From contig OZ345362.1 in assembly GCA_977006965.1 (NCBI GenBank), positions 2,356,001 to 2,420,000 on the forward strand: a DNA stretch of 64,000 nucleotides, written 5' to 3'. Shown here piece after piece: positions 54,865 through 64,000 of the stretch (position 1 is its first letter; every line of letters begins with the position of its first letter). Source of the stretch: Phymatolithon calcareum (taxonomy: Eukaryota; Rhodophyta; Florideophyceae; Hapalidiales). A program made the position numbers and the translations under genes. The notes under the pieces were generated by a model that was not told the origin of the DNA, made no database searches, and saw only the letters and a list, made by a program, of their open reading frames with translations.

Positions 54865-55341
54865 TGGATTTGGAGGTCCTTTGGTAGGATGAGGATCGTG
54901 GTGCTGTTCTGATTTGTACGGTGCAGGCAATTGGAGCGCTTATTCTTTTGAATTCGATTTGCCAGGCCAGGCCAGGCCAGGACCTCTATCCCCGTTCAAA
55001 GTTTTTTATCCGGTGATTTGCAGACGTTTGTGGCGGACAGCTTGGTTGGTGCTTTCTTTTTATCTTTTCCTTGATTAATTGCAAACTCTTTTGACAGGAG
55101 TTGAGACTATTTTAATCGTTCTAAACCTAAACTTATCCTTCAAAAGCTGTACACGTCTTTGCACACATCCGCATGCCAATCTTACCACGTTTGTGTCACC
55201 CACAGGTCTACACAATTTAATGAGTCCCTTCACTCAAATAGATTTGAACACGGGCAGGCAGTCTTGCCATGCATTTGTGCTTATCACGTGATCGATCCAT
55301 ACCACGCACGATAATACGCGATAAATACAGCTGTTGATGCG
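54865..55341. other. Intergenic; short CCAGG tandem repeat
   Basis: A pentanucleotide repeat (GCCAGGCCAGGCCAGGCCAGG) lies at 54960-54980. No gene seen. Confidence 0.5.
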
Positions 55342-55518
55342 TTAGTTCGATTTGGGGTTACGCGGAGTTAGCACATAGCACGCAAGGGTCGTCGCGGAAA
55401 ACGCAACAATGGGGATGAGCAACGGCGCGGCGAGCAGACTGCCCCCTCCGCGCGACCAGCCCGGTCGGTTGAAGAATGGCATATTCTTCGGCAGCGCCCC
55501 CATTGTTGGGCGCGGCAT
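55342..55518 (-). CDS. Small single-span membrane protein, possibly mitochondrial
   Basis: A 58-residue frame from the ATG at 55518. It has a basic, Pro/Gly-rich N-terminus (FNRPGWSRGGG), one hydrophobic span (LLAAPLLIPIVAFSATTLAC) and a short tail (YVLTPRNPKSN). Size, topology and the Arg-Asn-Pro tail are reminiscent of small accessory subunits of mitochondrial respiratory complexes (B12D/MLRQ type), but similarity is too weak to assign. Codon use is GC-rich like neighbouring genes. It could be the last exon of a longer gene. Confidence 0.4.
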   Translation of the reverse strand: MPRPTMGALPKNMPFFNRPGWSRGGGSLLAAPLLIPIVAFSATTLACYVLTPRNPKSN

Positions 55519-56873
55519 ACGCTGTTCCGCACGTCCCTTCACGATGAACAAAGTCAAATATCACGGTGCGACTTCTGTGATTCGTCACCGCCTTTCGTCG
55601 CGGCTATTGCGAGTCGAATGGATTCTGTGCGCGGGTGCTATTTCAGATCTGGACTGCAGTTGCTGCACAGGTCTCCGCAATCGGTTTCGAAGGGGCTGCT
55701 ACGTTATTTCAATATAGTGGACAGTAATTGACTGCTTTTCAAAGCTTTTGGTGGATTAGTTGAGATTTTAGTTTGAAAACTGTACGTGTTTTCAAAAAAG
55801 TGTGAAAGGTTTGAAGGACACCTACAGGTTCTGTAAGAGCTGCGTAAGCAGCATCCGTTCATACGTCATTTAGGTCATTGTGCGCCCAATTGCGCACCAG
55901 CAAGAAAAAAACGATACGTCGAATAGCCCAAAAGTCCGCCGCGGCGCGCCGCAAACATTTTCGGCTATCTAACGATGCGCGCATGCGGGCGGCAGATATG
56001 AGCACAAAATTCACTTGCAAGATTATGATAGCTCCTTACGTGCTATTTCGGTAGTCTTACTTCAGTGTGATAATTCATCAGCTGAAAACATCTCGAAAAA
56101 CTCGATTCTATTTCCAATGTAAGAGGCACGCAGGCGGCCATTTTCGCCCACTCCGCTGGCTCCAACTGCCATGGCATCTGGACTCGACGCAAGTGGCTCT
56201 CTGGTGCGGTGCTGGACCGGACTGTTATTGGCATGATGGGGCACCTTCGCCTTATTGGAGCCAAGTCAGAACTGTGGAATGAATGCTCCATGCCACCTTT
56301 TTCGTGTTCCGCGTGCGAGCGACCTTGGCGGCGATGATACAGTACGTGTTGACATTCAGACCAATGTAGACATGTCCGAATACGTGGTTGCTCGGCCCTT
56401 ACTGTTTTCAAGGACTGCACAGCGCGTGTGATTTGAATTCTGTAAACGCGGAGATTGAAATGGTACAGTATATACAAATCCAGCAGTCGATGGTGCAAGT
56501 TCGGCGATTTGCCGTATATATAACACTCTGGAGGGCGAGTAGGCACAAACTCAACAAGGTTTAGCCTTTAGTCATGACGTTTAGGCGGGGAGTACAACAT
56601 AGGCCGTTCAAGAAAAAAAGTAAAAGAAAATCTCATGCATGATTATTTTTCAAGACGTGTCTCCAACGTAGTGAGAACCTACGCCAGTGCGATTGCATTC
56701 ATCGAGTTCTGCAACGTGCGGTGTGCTTTGCATCACGGAATCCCTGGCAAAAACTTTCACAGCCCCTGTCCAGCTGAACGACACAGAAGCCAGTTCAACG
56801 CAAACACGCCGCCAGCACATCCGCCAGCACATCCGCCATGGCAACGGCAGAACATAAAACAAGAAACTCACCA
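55519..56873. other. Intergenic, no supported gene
   Basis: An open minus-strand frame at 56546-56043 (167 residues) starts MPTRPPECYIYGKSP but shows no domain and an irregular composition; it is not called. A 12-bp tandem repeat (CCGCCAGCACAT) occurs twice at about 56810-56833. Confidence 0.35.
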
Positions 56874-57800
56874 CTAAATGTGGTGCGGGTGAACAAGTGA
56901 GCCTACACTCATCTTACCACTCGACTGCGACGGAGCACGTACCTCCTCAACAGCCGCTACTTGTTCAACTACCGGAGCCTCTACAGCCGGCGCTTGTAAC
57001 GCGCCATCCTGATCAGCCACAATCGCCAGGATAGGTAGCGCCGGCAGGAACGCACGAACGCGCGGTCTCGGCATTGCCGCCTGCTCTGCATGCAGAATTG
57101 TTCGCAACTCGTTGATAGTTTCCACAATCCGCATCCACACGTCGTCCCGCATGGCGTCAAATGTATCCCTGCGCGGCGGCAGTGCAGCATCAAAGAAGTC
57201 AGCGCCAAAGATACGACAGCGACGCGGACAGCCATAGGCGCCGTCTTCCCAGCGAGTACCACACGAATAACAGAACTCCGAACCACAAACGCAAACCATG
57301 TGCGCGCAGCCCTGCGTGCGTTCGATGCCCATACCGCAATCCGGGCATTGCCGCCATCCGAGGTCGTTCATCAGACCTAACAAACGCGCCTTCTCCTGTT
57401 CTGCCGCTGCCGCTGCTGCGTCGCTCGCCTGTGCTGCGTCCGGCGCGTTGCGCTCCTGTTGGAAACGCGTCAGCTTTTCTCCCTCGGCTTCCGACAGAAG
57501 CGGGGTCACGCTTGACAACGGTACCGGCGACCGGCAGTCGCAGTCTGCACAGCGCAGCGGAAGGATAGACTTATCGTGCAGTGCGGCCCGCCCGTACCCT
57601 TGCAAACATGACACGCAATAAGCGCCGAGACAGGCGTTACAGGAAAATGGAACTTTCTCGTTCTCCGGGATTTGCTCCCAGCATGCGGCACATTTCACAG
57701 GCGCCGCAAGCAGCGACTCGATCGATAGTCGCGGTCTCTGTCGTTCTGGTTCGTCTCGGATAAGATCGCGAACCGCGTCGTAGAAGCGCTTGCGCCCCAT
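56874..57800 (-). CDS. RBR-like E3 ubiquitin ligase, RING1 plus RING2, no visible IBR
   Basis: A 308-residue single-exon protein from the ATG at 57800. A first RING-type zinc site uses C37-x2-C40, C54-x2-C57, C62-x2-C65 and C84-x2-C87. After an Ala/Glu-rich helical linker of about 65 residues comes a RING2-like site: CPDCGMGIERTQGCAHMVC (C152, C155, C165, H167, C170), then VCGSEFCYSC and C191. The GCxHM cysteine (C165) is where RBR ligases carry ubiquitin as a thioester. In RBR proteins an IBR zinc domain normally lies between the two RINGs; here the linker has no cysteine. The C-terminal 100 residues are helical, then low-complexity. An alternative reading is RING plus IBR with RING2 lost. 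Confidence 0.75.
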   Translation of the reverse strand: MGRKRFYDAVRDLIRDEPERQRPRLSIESLLAAPVKCAACWEQIPENEKVPFSCNACLGAYCVSCLQGYGRAALHDKSILPLRCADCDCRSPVPLSSVTPLLSEAEGEKLTRFQQERNAPDAAQASDAAAAAAEQEKARLLGLMNDLGWRQCPDCGMGIERTQGCAHMVCVCGSEFCYSCGTRWEDGAYGCPRRCRIFGADFFDAALPPRRDTFDAMRDDVWMRIVETINELRTILHAEQAAMPRPRVRAFLPALPILAIVADQDGALQAPAVEAPVVEQVAAVEEVRAPSQSSGKMSVGSLVHPHHI

Positions 57801-58802
57801 TATCGCTATGCAGTTGACTGAGACGCAGAGGTCAAAGCAGGGGAAAGGAGAATTTGTGGTGGTCGGAGACGCCGGCGACTCGACCGACGTAACAGATGAA
57901 GCTGTAGCTGGGGTTCAGCCCTTTCGCAGTCGTTGCATGTCTCCAAAGAGAAGTGGCTATATGTTGTCACTGGGAAGGGCAGGCTGAGTCCCTGCCTGTC
58001 TGCAGCTTAGGCGAAGCGAGGAGGTGAAGGTCGAGGCTCTAGTGCAAAGCGACTCAAGGCGGAAGCGAGTGCTGCTGCGTTTGCTGAAATCAGGAAGTGC
58101 GTGCAACTGCAGAAGGCTCAGGGTGCTTGCGATGGAGGCCTTTCTGGGGCTGGCTTCCTCCGGGGGTGGGACTACATTTTTAGCAGTCTCACCGCAAGAT
58201 GCAGTCCGGAAAATGCCACAATCATTGGTTGTTTGCAATTTTTTATTAAAAACTTCTGTTTGCCAATTCGCTTCCAACTTCAAACATTGGCTCGGAGGAG
58301 TCTCCAACTTTCTTCTTTTTTGTTTAGTTTTTTGCACCTGTCTCGCAGCTTGACTGATTTCCTACTTTTAAAAACGTCAGGAGTCCGTTTTTGAAAGATT
58401 CGAAAAGTACTGAAAGTGTTCTTACATTTTAAAGAGCCGAAATTGCAATGACAATCCTTGATCCAAAGCCGTCATATTTGAGTTTATGATCTGTTTTGCT
58501 CTACATAAAAGAATCGCAAATAACAAGACTGCGTTCTTCATACATTCAGAGAGTACTTTTATATGGATTGTTCACAGTCCACATAAAATCATGGGGCAAA
58601 AGAGATTCATGGACTCTTATCAGGCAAGCGATCATGGAGCACAATCTCGACTTCAGATGCTAAGGACATACATTTCATCGGTACCGGCAATCCTCGATAG
58701 TAATTACAATTCATTGTCCATGAACAAGAGGAGTATGAACAAAACGGATTCAAAAGAAATAAGCTTGTTGAAAATAAATACGACCAGGCGCAGGACGGAA
58801 TG
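57801..58802. other. Intergenic, no supported gene
   Basis: Short frames only; AT-rich to the right. No RNA gene recognised. Confidence 0.4.
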
Positions 58803-59678
58803 CTAGATGGCTTCGTACGCCGGGACAATTTTTTGCGTTGACTTGCTTCTCAGCGGCAATTGCTCGTCGTCATCTCCAAGATTAACCGCCCTGCCGAAGT
58901 AATCCAAGCCTTGAACGTCGTCTTGATATTCGAAATATAAAATCATAATCAACAATAAGCTTGTCTGAAAGCCGTCAGGAATGTTGTTAGCCCATACCGA
59001 AAAATCAACACCGACGCCAGCCATGTACACTGAATAAACAACGTCCATGACTATTGTCGAAAACACCCAGCCGACACTCAACGCGCCCTTGTGTCTGTAT
59101 ATATACGTCACGGCAATTTGCGGAATCCACATAACAGCGTTGAGAACAGCCGACATAAGACCACACGACTGCCCAAAGCTACGCGCGATTGGACTCTTCA
59201 CTCCCAAATAGAGCACCATATACGCACCTCCGATCGAGGATATGGCCGCGAGTAAAACAAAGAGGTAAAAGAAGTGGTGTGCGCTAAATAGAGAGTAGAA
59301 AAAGTTACTTCTCAGCGCGAGTTCGTTCTCGTCCATTGAATCCTCTGAGTCGTGGTGGTACTTGAGAAACCAATACCACATTGTCGCAGACAGAAATGCG
59401 GAGCCGACCATTTGCAATAGCGGCTGCGCACGAATAAAGCAACGATAAGGCGATGCATCGCACGTGAGCAAATCGACTCCGGAAGTCATGACAATGTCAA
59501 GCGCCGCCAGATGTGAGCACAAACTGCAGAAAAACAGAAGCCACGGTGAAATGCCGGCCGCAGACTTGTCTATTGCCATTTCCAGATGTTGGGGAATGAA
59601 CTGTCCAAGCTGTAATGCGGTGATGAGGACACCAAAGCCATCGCAGACAAACGAGGTACAATCGGAATTCCCTGTCAT
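58803..59678 (-). CDS. PQ-loop repeat membrane protein
   Basis: A 291-residue protein from the ATG at 59678, with about seven hydrophobic spans. The first PQ motif is at residues 29-30 (QLGQFIPQHLEMAIDKSAAG, then ISPWLLFFCSL). The second is at 186-187 (VMWIPQIAVTYIYRHKGALS, then VGWVFSTIVMD). Duplicated PQ loops in a seven-span protein define the PQ-loop/SWEET/KDEL-receptor-related group, whose members include lysosomal or vacuolar cystine and cationic amino-acid exporters. The acidic tail (NLGDDDEQLPLRSKSTQ) carries a DEQLPL-like sequence resembling a dileucine sorting signal, which supports an endolysosomal location by inference. Substrate unknown. Confidence 0.85.
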   Translation of the reverse strand: MTGNSDCTSFVCDGFGVLITALQLGQFIPQHLEMAIDKSAAGISPWLLFFCSLCSHLAALDIVMTSGVDLLTCDASPYRCFIRAQPLLQMVGSAFLSATMWYWFLKYHHDSEDSMDENELALRSNFFYSLFSAHHFFYLFVLLAAISSIGGAYMVLYLGVKSPIARSFGQSCGLMSAVLNAVMWIPQIAVTYIYRHKGALSVGWVFSTIVMDVVYSVYMAGVGVDFSVWANNIPDGFQTSLLLIMILYFEYQDDVQGLDYFGRAVNLGDDDEQLPLRSKSTQKIVPAYEAI

Positions 59679-60978
59679 GAAAGCCCTCCCGTCTCTGGGA
59701 GAGGTTCAGCCTCTGGAAGAGCGATGGGGAACAATTGTTTCCGGCTGAGACCTCATGAACAGTGTCAAAGCGGTGTTCAGGAAACACCCACGTTGGCTCC
59801 GGCTCGGCTCTTGAGGAAACGAACGGATGCGGATTGAGAAAAGTTGGATAATGTCCGAGCTACATGGCCCTGCTGATGGGTTACCATAGTGAATTGAGTG
59901 TTATGGCACAGTTGCAGGAGCAAATACAAATGTTGTATTGACAAAAAATTAGAACTTTCATATATGGAATAGGTTTTGAAACGACTGCACCTTAGGCAGT
60001 CCGAGGTAAGGCCACTGATTGGATGGGCAATATTGAGTCTCGTGGTCAGTTCGGAGTGCGGCATTAATTTACGAATACGGGTGAGCATCAACGCCGTTGT
60101 TGACATCAATTAACCAGCTGATTATTTTGTCGCTCGTTGATTGATTAATCAACAAATCAACCTAAAAATAGAAAAAGTGAAATTATTTTCAAATAGTCAG
60201 AATTTCAATTTTGTGTGGATCTTCAGCTTCCTGGCGCTGTCATGTTTGCCACGCGTCAAATGATTTTCAATTAGATTGAAGTGATATGACAATAATCAAA
60301 TAATCTGATATTGCCTACCGCGAGCTGATTAATCAACAAGAGTTGTTAATCAAGTTGATTATGATTTTCAAATAATCGTTATCACTGGTGTTGATGCTCA
60401 TCTCTAATTGCAATAGAGAGTGTGATATTTACACTTTTCCGTATATTTTGCCTCATAGGATAAGACAATGCACTAGATGTGGTACTGTACCACAACCAAT
60501 TTTGATTCTCCAGATGCACATTACAGCACCTCAACTGAAGAATCATACAGATTGATGACACGTGGCGGATTGCAGAAACTTTGAAATATGAGATAATTTT
60601 GGTAAAACCATGCATTTTTCGGAGAAGACCTCTCCTGGCACAGGTAATGGAGGAGAATTTTTTTCAAAACTTTGTCCATATATAATTTTTCTTGAGATTT
60701 GGGAAAATACGATCGCCGGTCGTTGGCTGCTGTCGTCGGATCATACGCTCCTCTAAAATTTCGCGTCCATCGATAGAGCTAACCCACGCAGGTTTTCGGC
60801 CGGCCAAGCAGTTCGTCTTTACTCGGAGGACAAAAATTCCAACGAAGGAACAGTGGTGTGCAGAAAACGGACGAGAAGCTCTCCGGAAGCCTCTGTAGGC
60901 AGTTGCTCCCTGTTGTGAAATATCGCCGCTGGTTTAATCTAGCGTGGACGTTCTCGTGCATACCAATTGTTAATCAGG
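59679..60978. promoter_or_regulatory. Divergent intergenic region between PQ-loop and Miro genes
   Basis: This 1.3-kb stretch separates two divergent genes, so promoters for both are expected. It is AT-rich, with repeated TTGATTAATCAAC-type words between 60110 and 60370 (GTTGATTGATTAATCAACAA, CTGATTAATCAACAAGAGTT). No coding sequence is recognised. Confidence 0.4.
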
Positions 60979-63048
60979 ATGAAGGACGCCGTGCGAATCG
61001 TCGTCGTCGGAGATGGTAAGTTTTTTGTGCGGCACTTTTTGCGGTTCATAAGTTGTCTCTATGTAATCGTCGCACATGGCGTGCGAATATTTCGAAGGGC
61101 AAGTGGAGCAACGAGCTGACATTCTGGATCCAATTGCGTTCTGTTCCCAACCGCAGAAAAAGTGGGCAAGACCTCAATAATTGAGGTGCTCATCACAGCA
61201 ACCTTCGAGGAGTCTGTTCAACCAGTACTTCCGGTGTTGGTCGTCCCGAAGGACGTTACGCCCGAGCGAGTGCATGTGTCCATTGTGGACACTCCCGGCG
61301 CTGAAGACCAAGTGAGCAAAGTTGACGAAGAACTCAAAATTGCAGATGTAGTCGTCTTGGTGTACTCCGTGAATAACGAAGAGACTCAGAAACGTGTTAG
61401 CAGCTATTGGCTCAAGAAATTCCGGGCCAGCGGAATCAACGTCCCAATCATCTTGGTGGGCAACAAGATCGACACACGCGGAGGTATCACCGACCCTGCC
61501 GCCGCCGCGAAAATGGAGGCCTTTATTAAGCCCATCATGGACAACTACCGCGAAGTAGACGTTTGTATCGAGTGCTCTGCGAAGACCGTGTCTAATATTT
61601 CGGAAGTGTTTTACTTTGCGCAGAAAGCTGTCCTCCACCCGACGGGCCCACTGTACGATGTTGACAAGCACGCCTTGAAACCGCCGGCGGCTGCGGCGTT
61701 GAAGCGCATATTCCGAATCTGCGATAAAGATCGGGATGGTGGATTGAACGACAAGGAGCTAAACGATTTCCAGTTTACGTGCTTCAACGTCCATCTCCAG
61801 CCAGAAGAGTTGGCAGGTGTGAAGAAGGTCGTTCAGGAAAACCGCAAGGAGGATGGAATCAGAGCTGATGGGTCTATTTCCGTGGAGGGGTTCATATTCT
61901 TGCACACGCTTTTTGTCCAGAAAGGCAGATTGGAGACTACCTGGATCGTCTTGCGCAAGTTTGGGTACGACGACGACATGCGACTCCACCTTGACGATAA
62001 AGAGAAGATTACCTGTGGTGATGACCAAAGTGTGGAACTGAGTGCGAAAGGCAAGCAATTCTTGTCTCAAGTTTTTGCTCATTGTGACAAAGACGCCGAC
62101 GGCATGTTGTCCCCGTCCGAGTTGAAAGCCGTATTTGCCGATTACCCTGACGCGCCCTTCTTTGTCACAAATCGAGAAGGTCCTTCTGTTCGTGTGATTC
62201 ACAATGACCCCAAAAAGCGCGAGGAATATATGAGATTGGATGCGTTTTTAGCTCGCTGGGCCATGTACATACAAGACAGCCCAAATGACGCTCTTCTCTC
62301 GCTTCTCTACATTGGATACGTTGATCCCCCGCAGTCTGCTTTGAAGGTGACGAAATCGCGCAAGAGAGATCGCTACACCAAAACGGTCAGCAGAGATGTA
62401 TTTTCCGTACTCCTTCTTGGCAATAATCATTCCGAAAAATGTGACATCATTCGAGGCTTGGCTGATCGTAAAGCGACTGGTGAAGATACCCCTGGGCTTG
62501 CCGCCGCTGCGACAATGAAGGATCCGGAAGGCCCTCCTGGCGGCAAGAAAGTGCTTGTTATGCGCGATACCCGTGGAGTTACACCGGAAAGCCTGCCCTC
62601 CCTGAAGCCAACACTTGAAGGTGCAGACGTTATTTGCATCGTATTCAAAGCATCATCGGCTAATTCGTATGAGGTAGCCAAAGGGCTGTGGAAGCAGATT
62701 GATGCCATGAAGGTTGAGATCAAGGTTCCCGTCGTTTTTGTAGCGTCGGTGGACGACGGAGAAGACGCCACTGTGATGGAACGGGCCGACGCGCTGTGCC
62801 TTGAAGCACAATTACCGACCCCCGTGCGCGTGTCGATGAAAGACCGTATAACTGCAAACCTGTACAAGGATCTGCTTGGAGTAGCAATGCATCCGGATGT
62901 GGCATGCCCAAACTACTACGAATCCTCTGGAACAAGCTCGTCCACCACAATTATTCAAGTCGCAGTTGGTACCTTGGCGATTAGCGGTCTACTGTACGGG
63001 GCGAAGCGTCTTTACGATTACTTGACAACAAAGCCGACCACGAATTAA
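60979..63048 (+). CDS. RHOT: Mitochondrial Rho GTPase (Miro/Gem1/RHOT)
   Basis: Two exons, 60979-61015 and 61157-63048, with a 141-bp intron (GTAAGT...CCGCAG) that splits the P-loop codon. The product is 642 residues. GTPase 1 has GDEKVGKTS (residues 11-19), DTPG (57-60), NKID (115-118) and a CSAK motif (about 152-155). EF-hand 1 is DKDRDGGLNDKEL (202-214); EF-hand 2 is DKDADGMLSPSEL (about 323-335). GTPase 2 starts near 428 with LLLGNNHSEKCDI: the P-loop Gly before Lys is Glu and the Ser/Thr after it is Cys. A tail anchor lies at about 610-630 (AVGTLAISGLLYGAKRLYDY). This is the full Miro layout; these outer-membrane proteins link mitochondria to transport and calcium and control mitochondrial shape. 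Length is normal for the family. Confidence 0.97.
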
Positions 63049-63749
63049 TCGGCTAAGTGGGCATTATCCGGAGAACAGCATCATAATCGTAAGCACTGAA
63101 CGTTTTGATACAGGTTTTTGGGGCAAGTTTATTTTCCTTGAATGGGTGTGGGCTGTTTAAGGATAGAGTGGCACAGTCAAATGGTTGACTTTGCGGCTTC
63201 AGGTGCATCGTACGGCGAAGGCGTCTTTGGGTCAATTGTTTGAAGAATAGTACAAGGGATCCATTTCGCACTGAGTTGTGGAACACAATGGACTATGTCG
63301 TTCTGTGCTTTCGCTCATGTGCCTCCGCTATCCCCTTTCCGGATGGAGTTAGATATGAAATAAGAATTTCAAAGTAAAGAAACGAAACACACGTCTTCAA
63401 TACGATGCCTGTCTCCGTCGCGCATGGCCTGCAATAACAGAAACAAAGTATCAACTTCCTCGTGCACGAAGTGACCGTACCCGCGGAATACCTCTTCTCC
63501 CCGAATCTCAGTGCAGACAGCGATTTCGGCACGACGCCTGTCGATAATCTTCTTCATGCTGCCAATATCATGGCTGCGAGCGCTTCTGCTATTGCATCCC
63601 CCATTTTTTGCACCCCATCGACTGCAAGCCATTCCAGCCGTGGACACTTTTTCCGCGGTTTCCAACGGCTCCTCAGATAACGGGAGGATGTTCTCAGAAA
63701 TCGGCATCGACTGTGTGCGAAAACACAGTATGAAGCGGCCGACCGTCGG
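63049..63749. other. Downstream of Miro; no supported gene
   Basis: A minus-strand open frame (63758-63369, 129 residues) contains PISENILPLSEEPLETAEKV and HEEVDTLFLLLQAMRDGDRH and could be an exon, but the plus strand is equally open and leads into zinc-finger sequence. I cannot choose between them. Confidence 0.3.
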
Positions 63750-64000
63750 GTGTGACATCTGCCACTGAATGTTAATGACTCAACGGTGGTCCCCAAGCAC
63801 AGACGTGCGGTGCATGAGAAGTTGAAGGAGTTCAAGTGCCACATCTGTCAGCGCCGATTTGCAGATAAATCCAACATGAAGAAACATATACAAGCCCACC
63901 ATGATCAATGTCGTTCGCAAGTGCGATCAGTGCGCCAAGGTATTCAGTTTTGATGACGGTCTTCGTCGTTACATTAACAACTGCCATCTTTGGACTTCGG
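63750..64000 (+). pseudogene. C2H2 zinc-finger sequence, frameshifted, runs off the edge
   Basis: Three finger pieces occur in order. GCDICH at 63748-63765 is followed by a TGA. A complete finger, FKCHICQRRFADKSNMKKH then IQAHH, starts at 63831. KCDQCAKVFSFDDGLRRYIN then NCH starts near 63919 in a different frame from the middle one; its first His position is Tyr. Frameshifts and the stop suggest a decayed gene or unplaced introns. C2H2 fingers bind DNA or RNA. Confidence 0.6.

Noticed and set aside
55519-56873. A 167-residue minus-strand frame at 56546-56043 as a gene
   Set aside because: No domain, irregular composition, and overlapped by an open plus-strand frame of similar quality.

Overview
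The window is eukaryotic nuclear DNA. Its protein genes are monocistronic with few, short GT-AG introns (61, 81, 100 and 141 bp where they can be placed). They include a mitochondrial Rho GTPase (Miro), a RING/CHY ubiquitin ligase and a DUF3727 protein of the cyanobacterial/plastid lineage with a transit-peptide-like N-terminus. Compact, moderately GC-rich genes set in AT-rich repeats, plus a plastid-lineage gene, suggest an alga. A florideophyte red alga of the Chondrus crispus type is my best guess; this is an inference, not a match.

From 1 to about 33 kb the window is mostly decayed transposable elements, with one clear host gene (RCHY1-like, 26.2-27.4 kb) and one unrecognised intron-containing gene (5.8-6.7 kb). 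Element remains include a frameshifted Ty3/gypsy polyprotein (0.3-3.5 kb), a PIF/Harbinger-like transposase with one stop codon (7.2-9.3 kb), a zinc-knuckle element with about 78-bp terminal inverted repeats (9.4-10.45 kb), a hAT-type MITE with an exact 8-bp target duplication (11.57-12.27 kb), and a cysteine-rich transposon ORF (13-13.9 kb). They also include a LINE copy split by a second hAT-type MITE (16.8-18.3 kb), a piggyBac-like element missing its catalytic core (19.6-21.3 kb) and several 5'-truncated LINE tails. From 28 to 33.4 kb I see no gene, but several small near-perfect palindromes.

From 33.6 to 41.6 kb there are host genes: a Sel1-repeat protein, a possible decayed membrane-protein gene, the DUF3727 gene and, convergent with it, a REEP/HVA22-like membrane protein. 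From 42.06 to 46.55 kb lies a 4.5-kb inverted repeat with 2-kb arms. It carries a tRNA-like sequence in each arm, abuts a frameshifted LINE reverse transcriptase, and has a partial non-palindromic copy at 50.8-51.6 kb.

From 52.3 to 63.05 kb is the gene-dense end: a 3-hydroxyisobutyryl-CoA hydrolase-like enzyme, an unrecognised basic probably nuclear protein, a tiny single-membrane-span protein, an RBR-like E3 ligase without a visible IBR domain, a PQ-loop membrane protein and Miro. A frameshifted C2H2 zinc-finger sequence runs off the right edge. The host genes share no single pathway; several suggest mitochondrial and endomembrane housekeeping and ubiquitin signalling.
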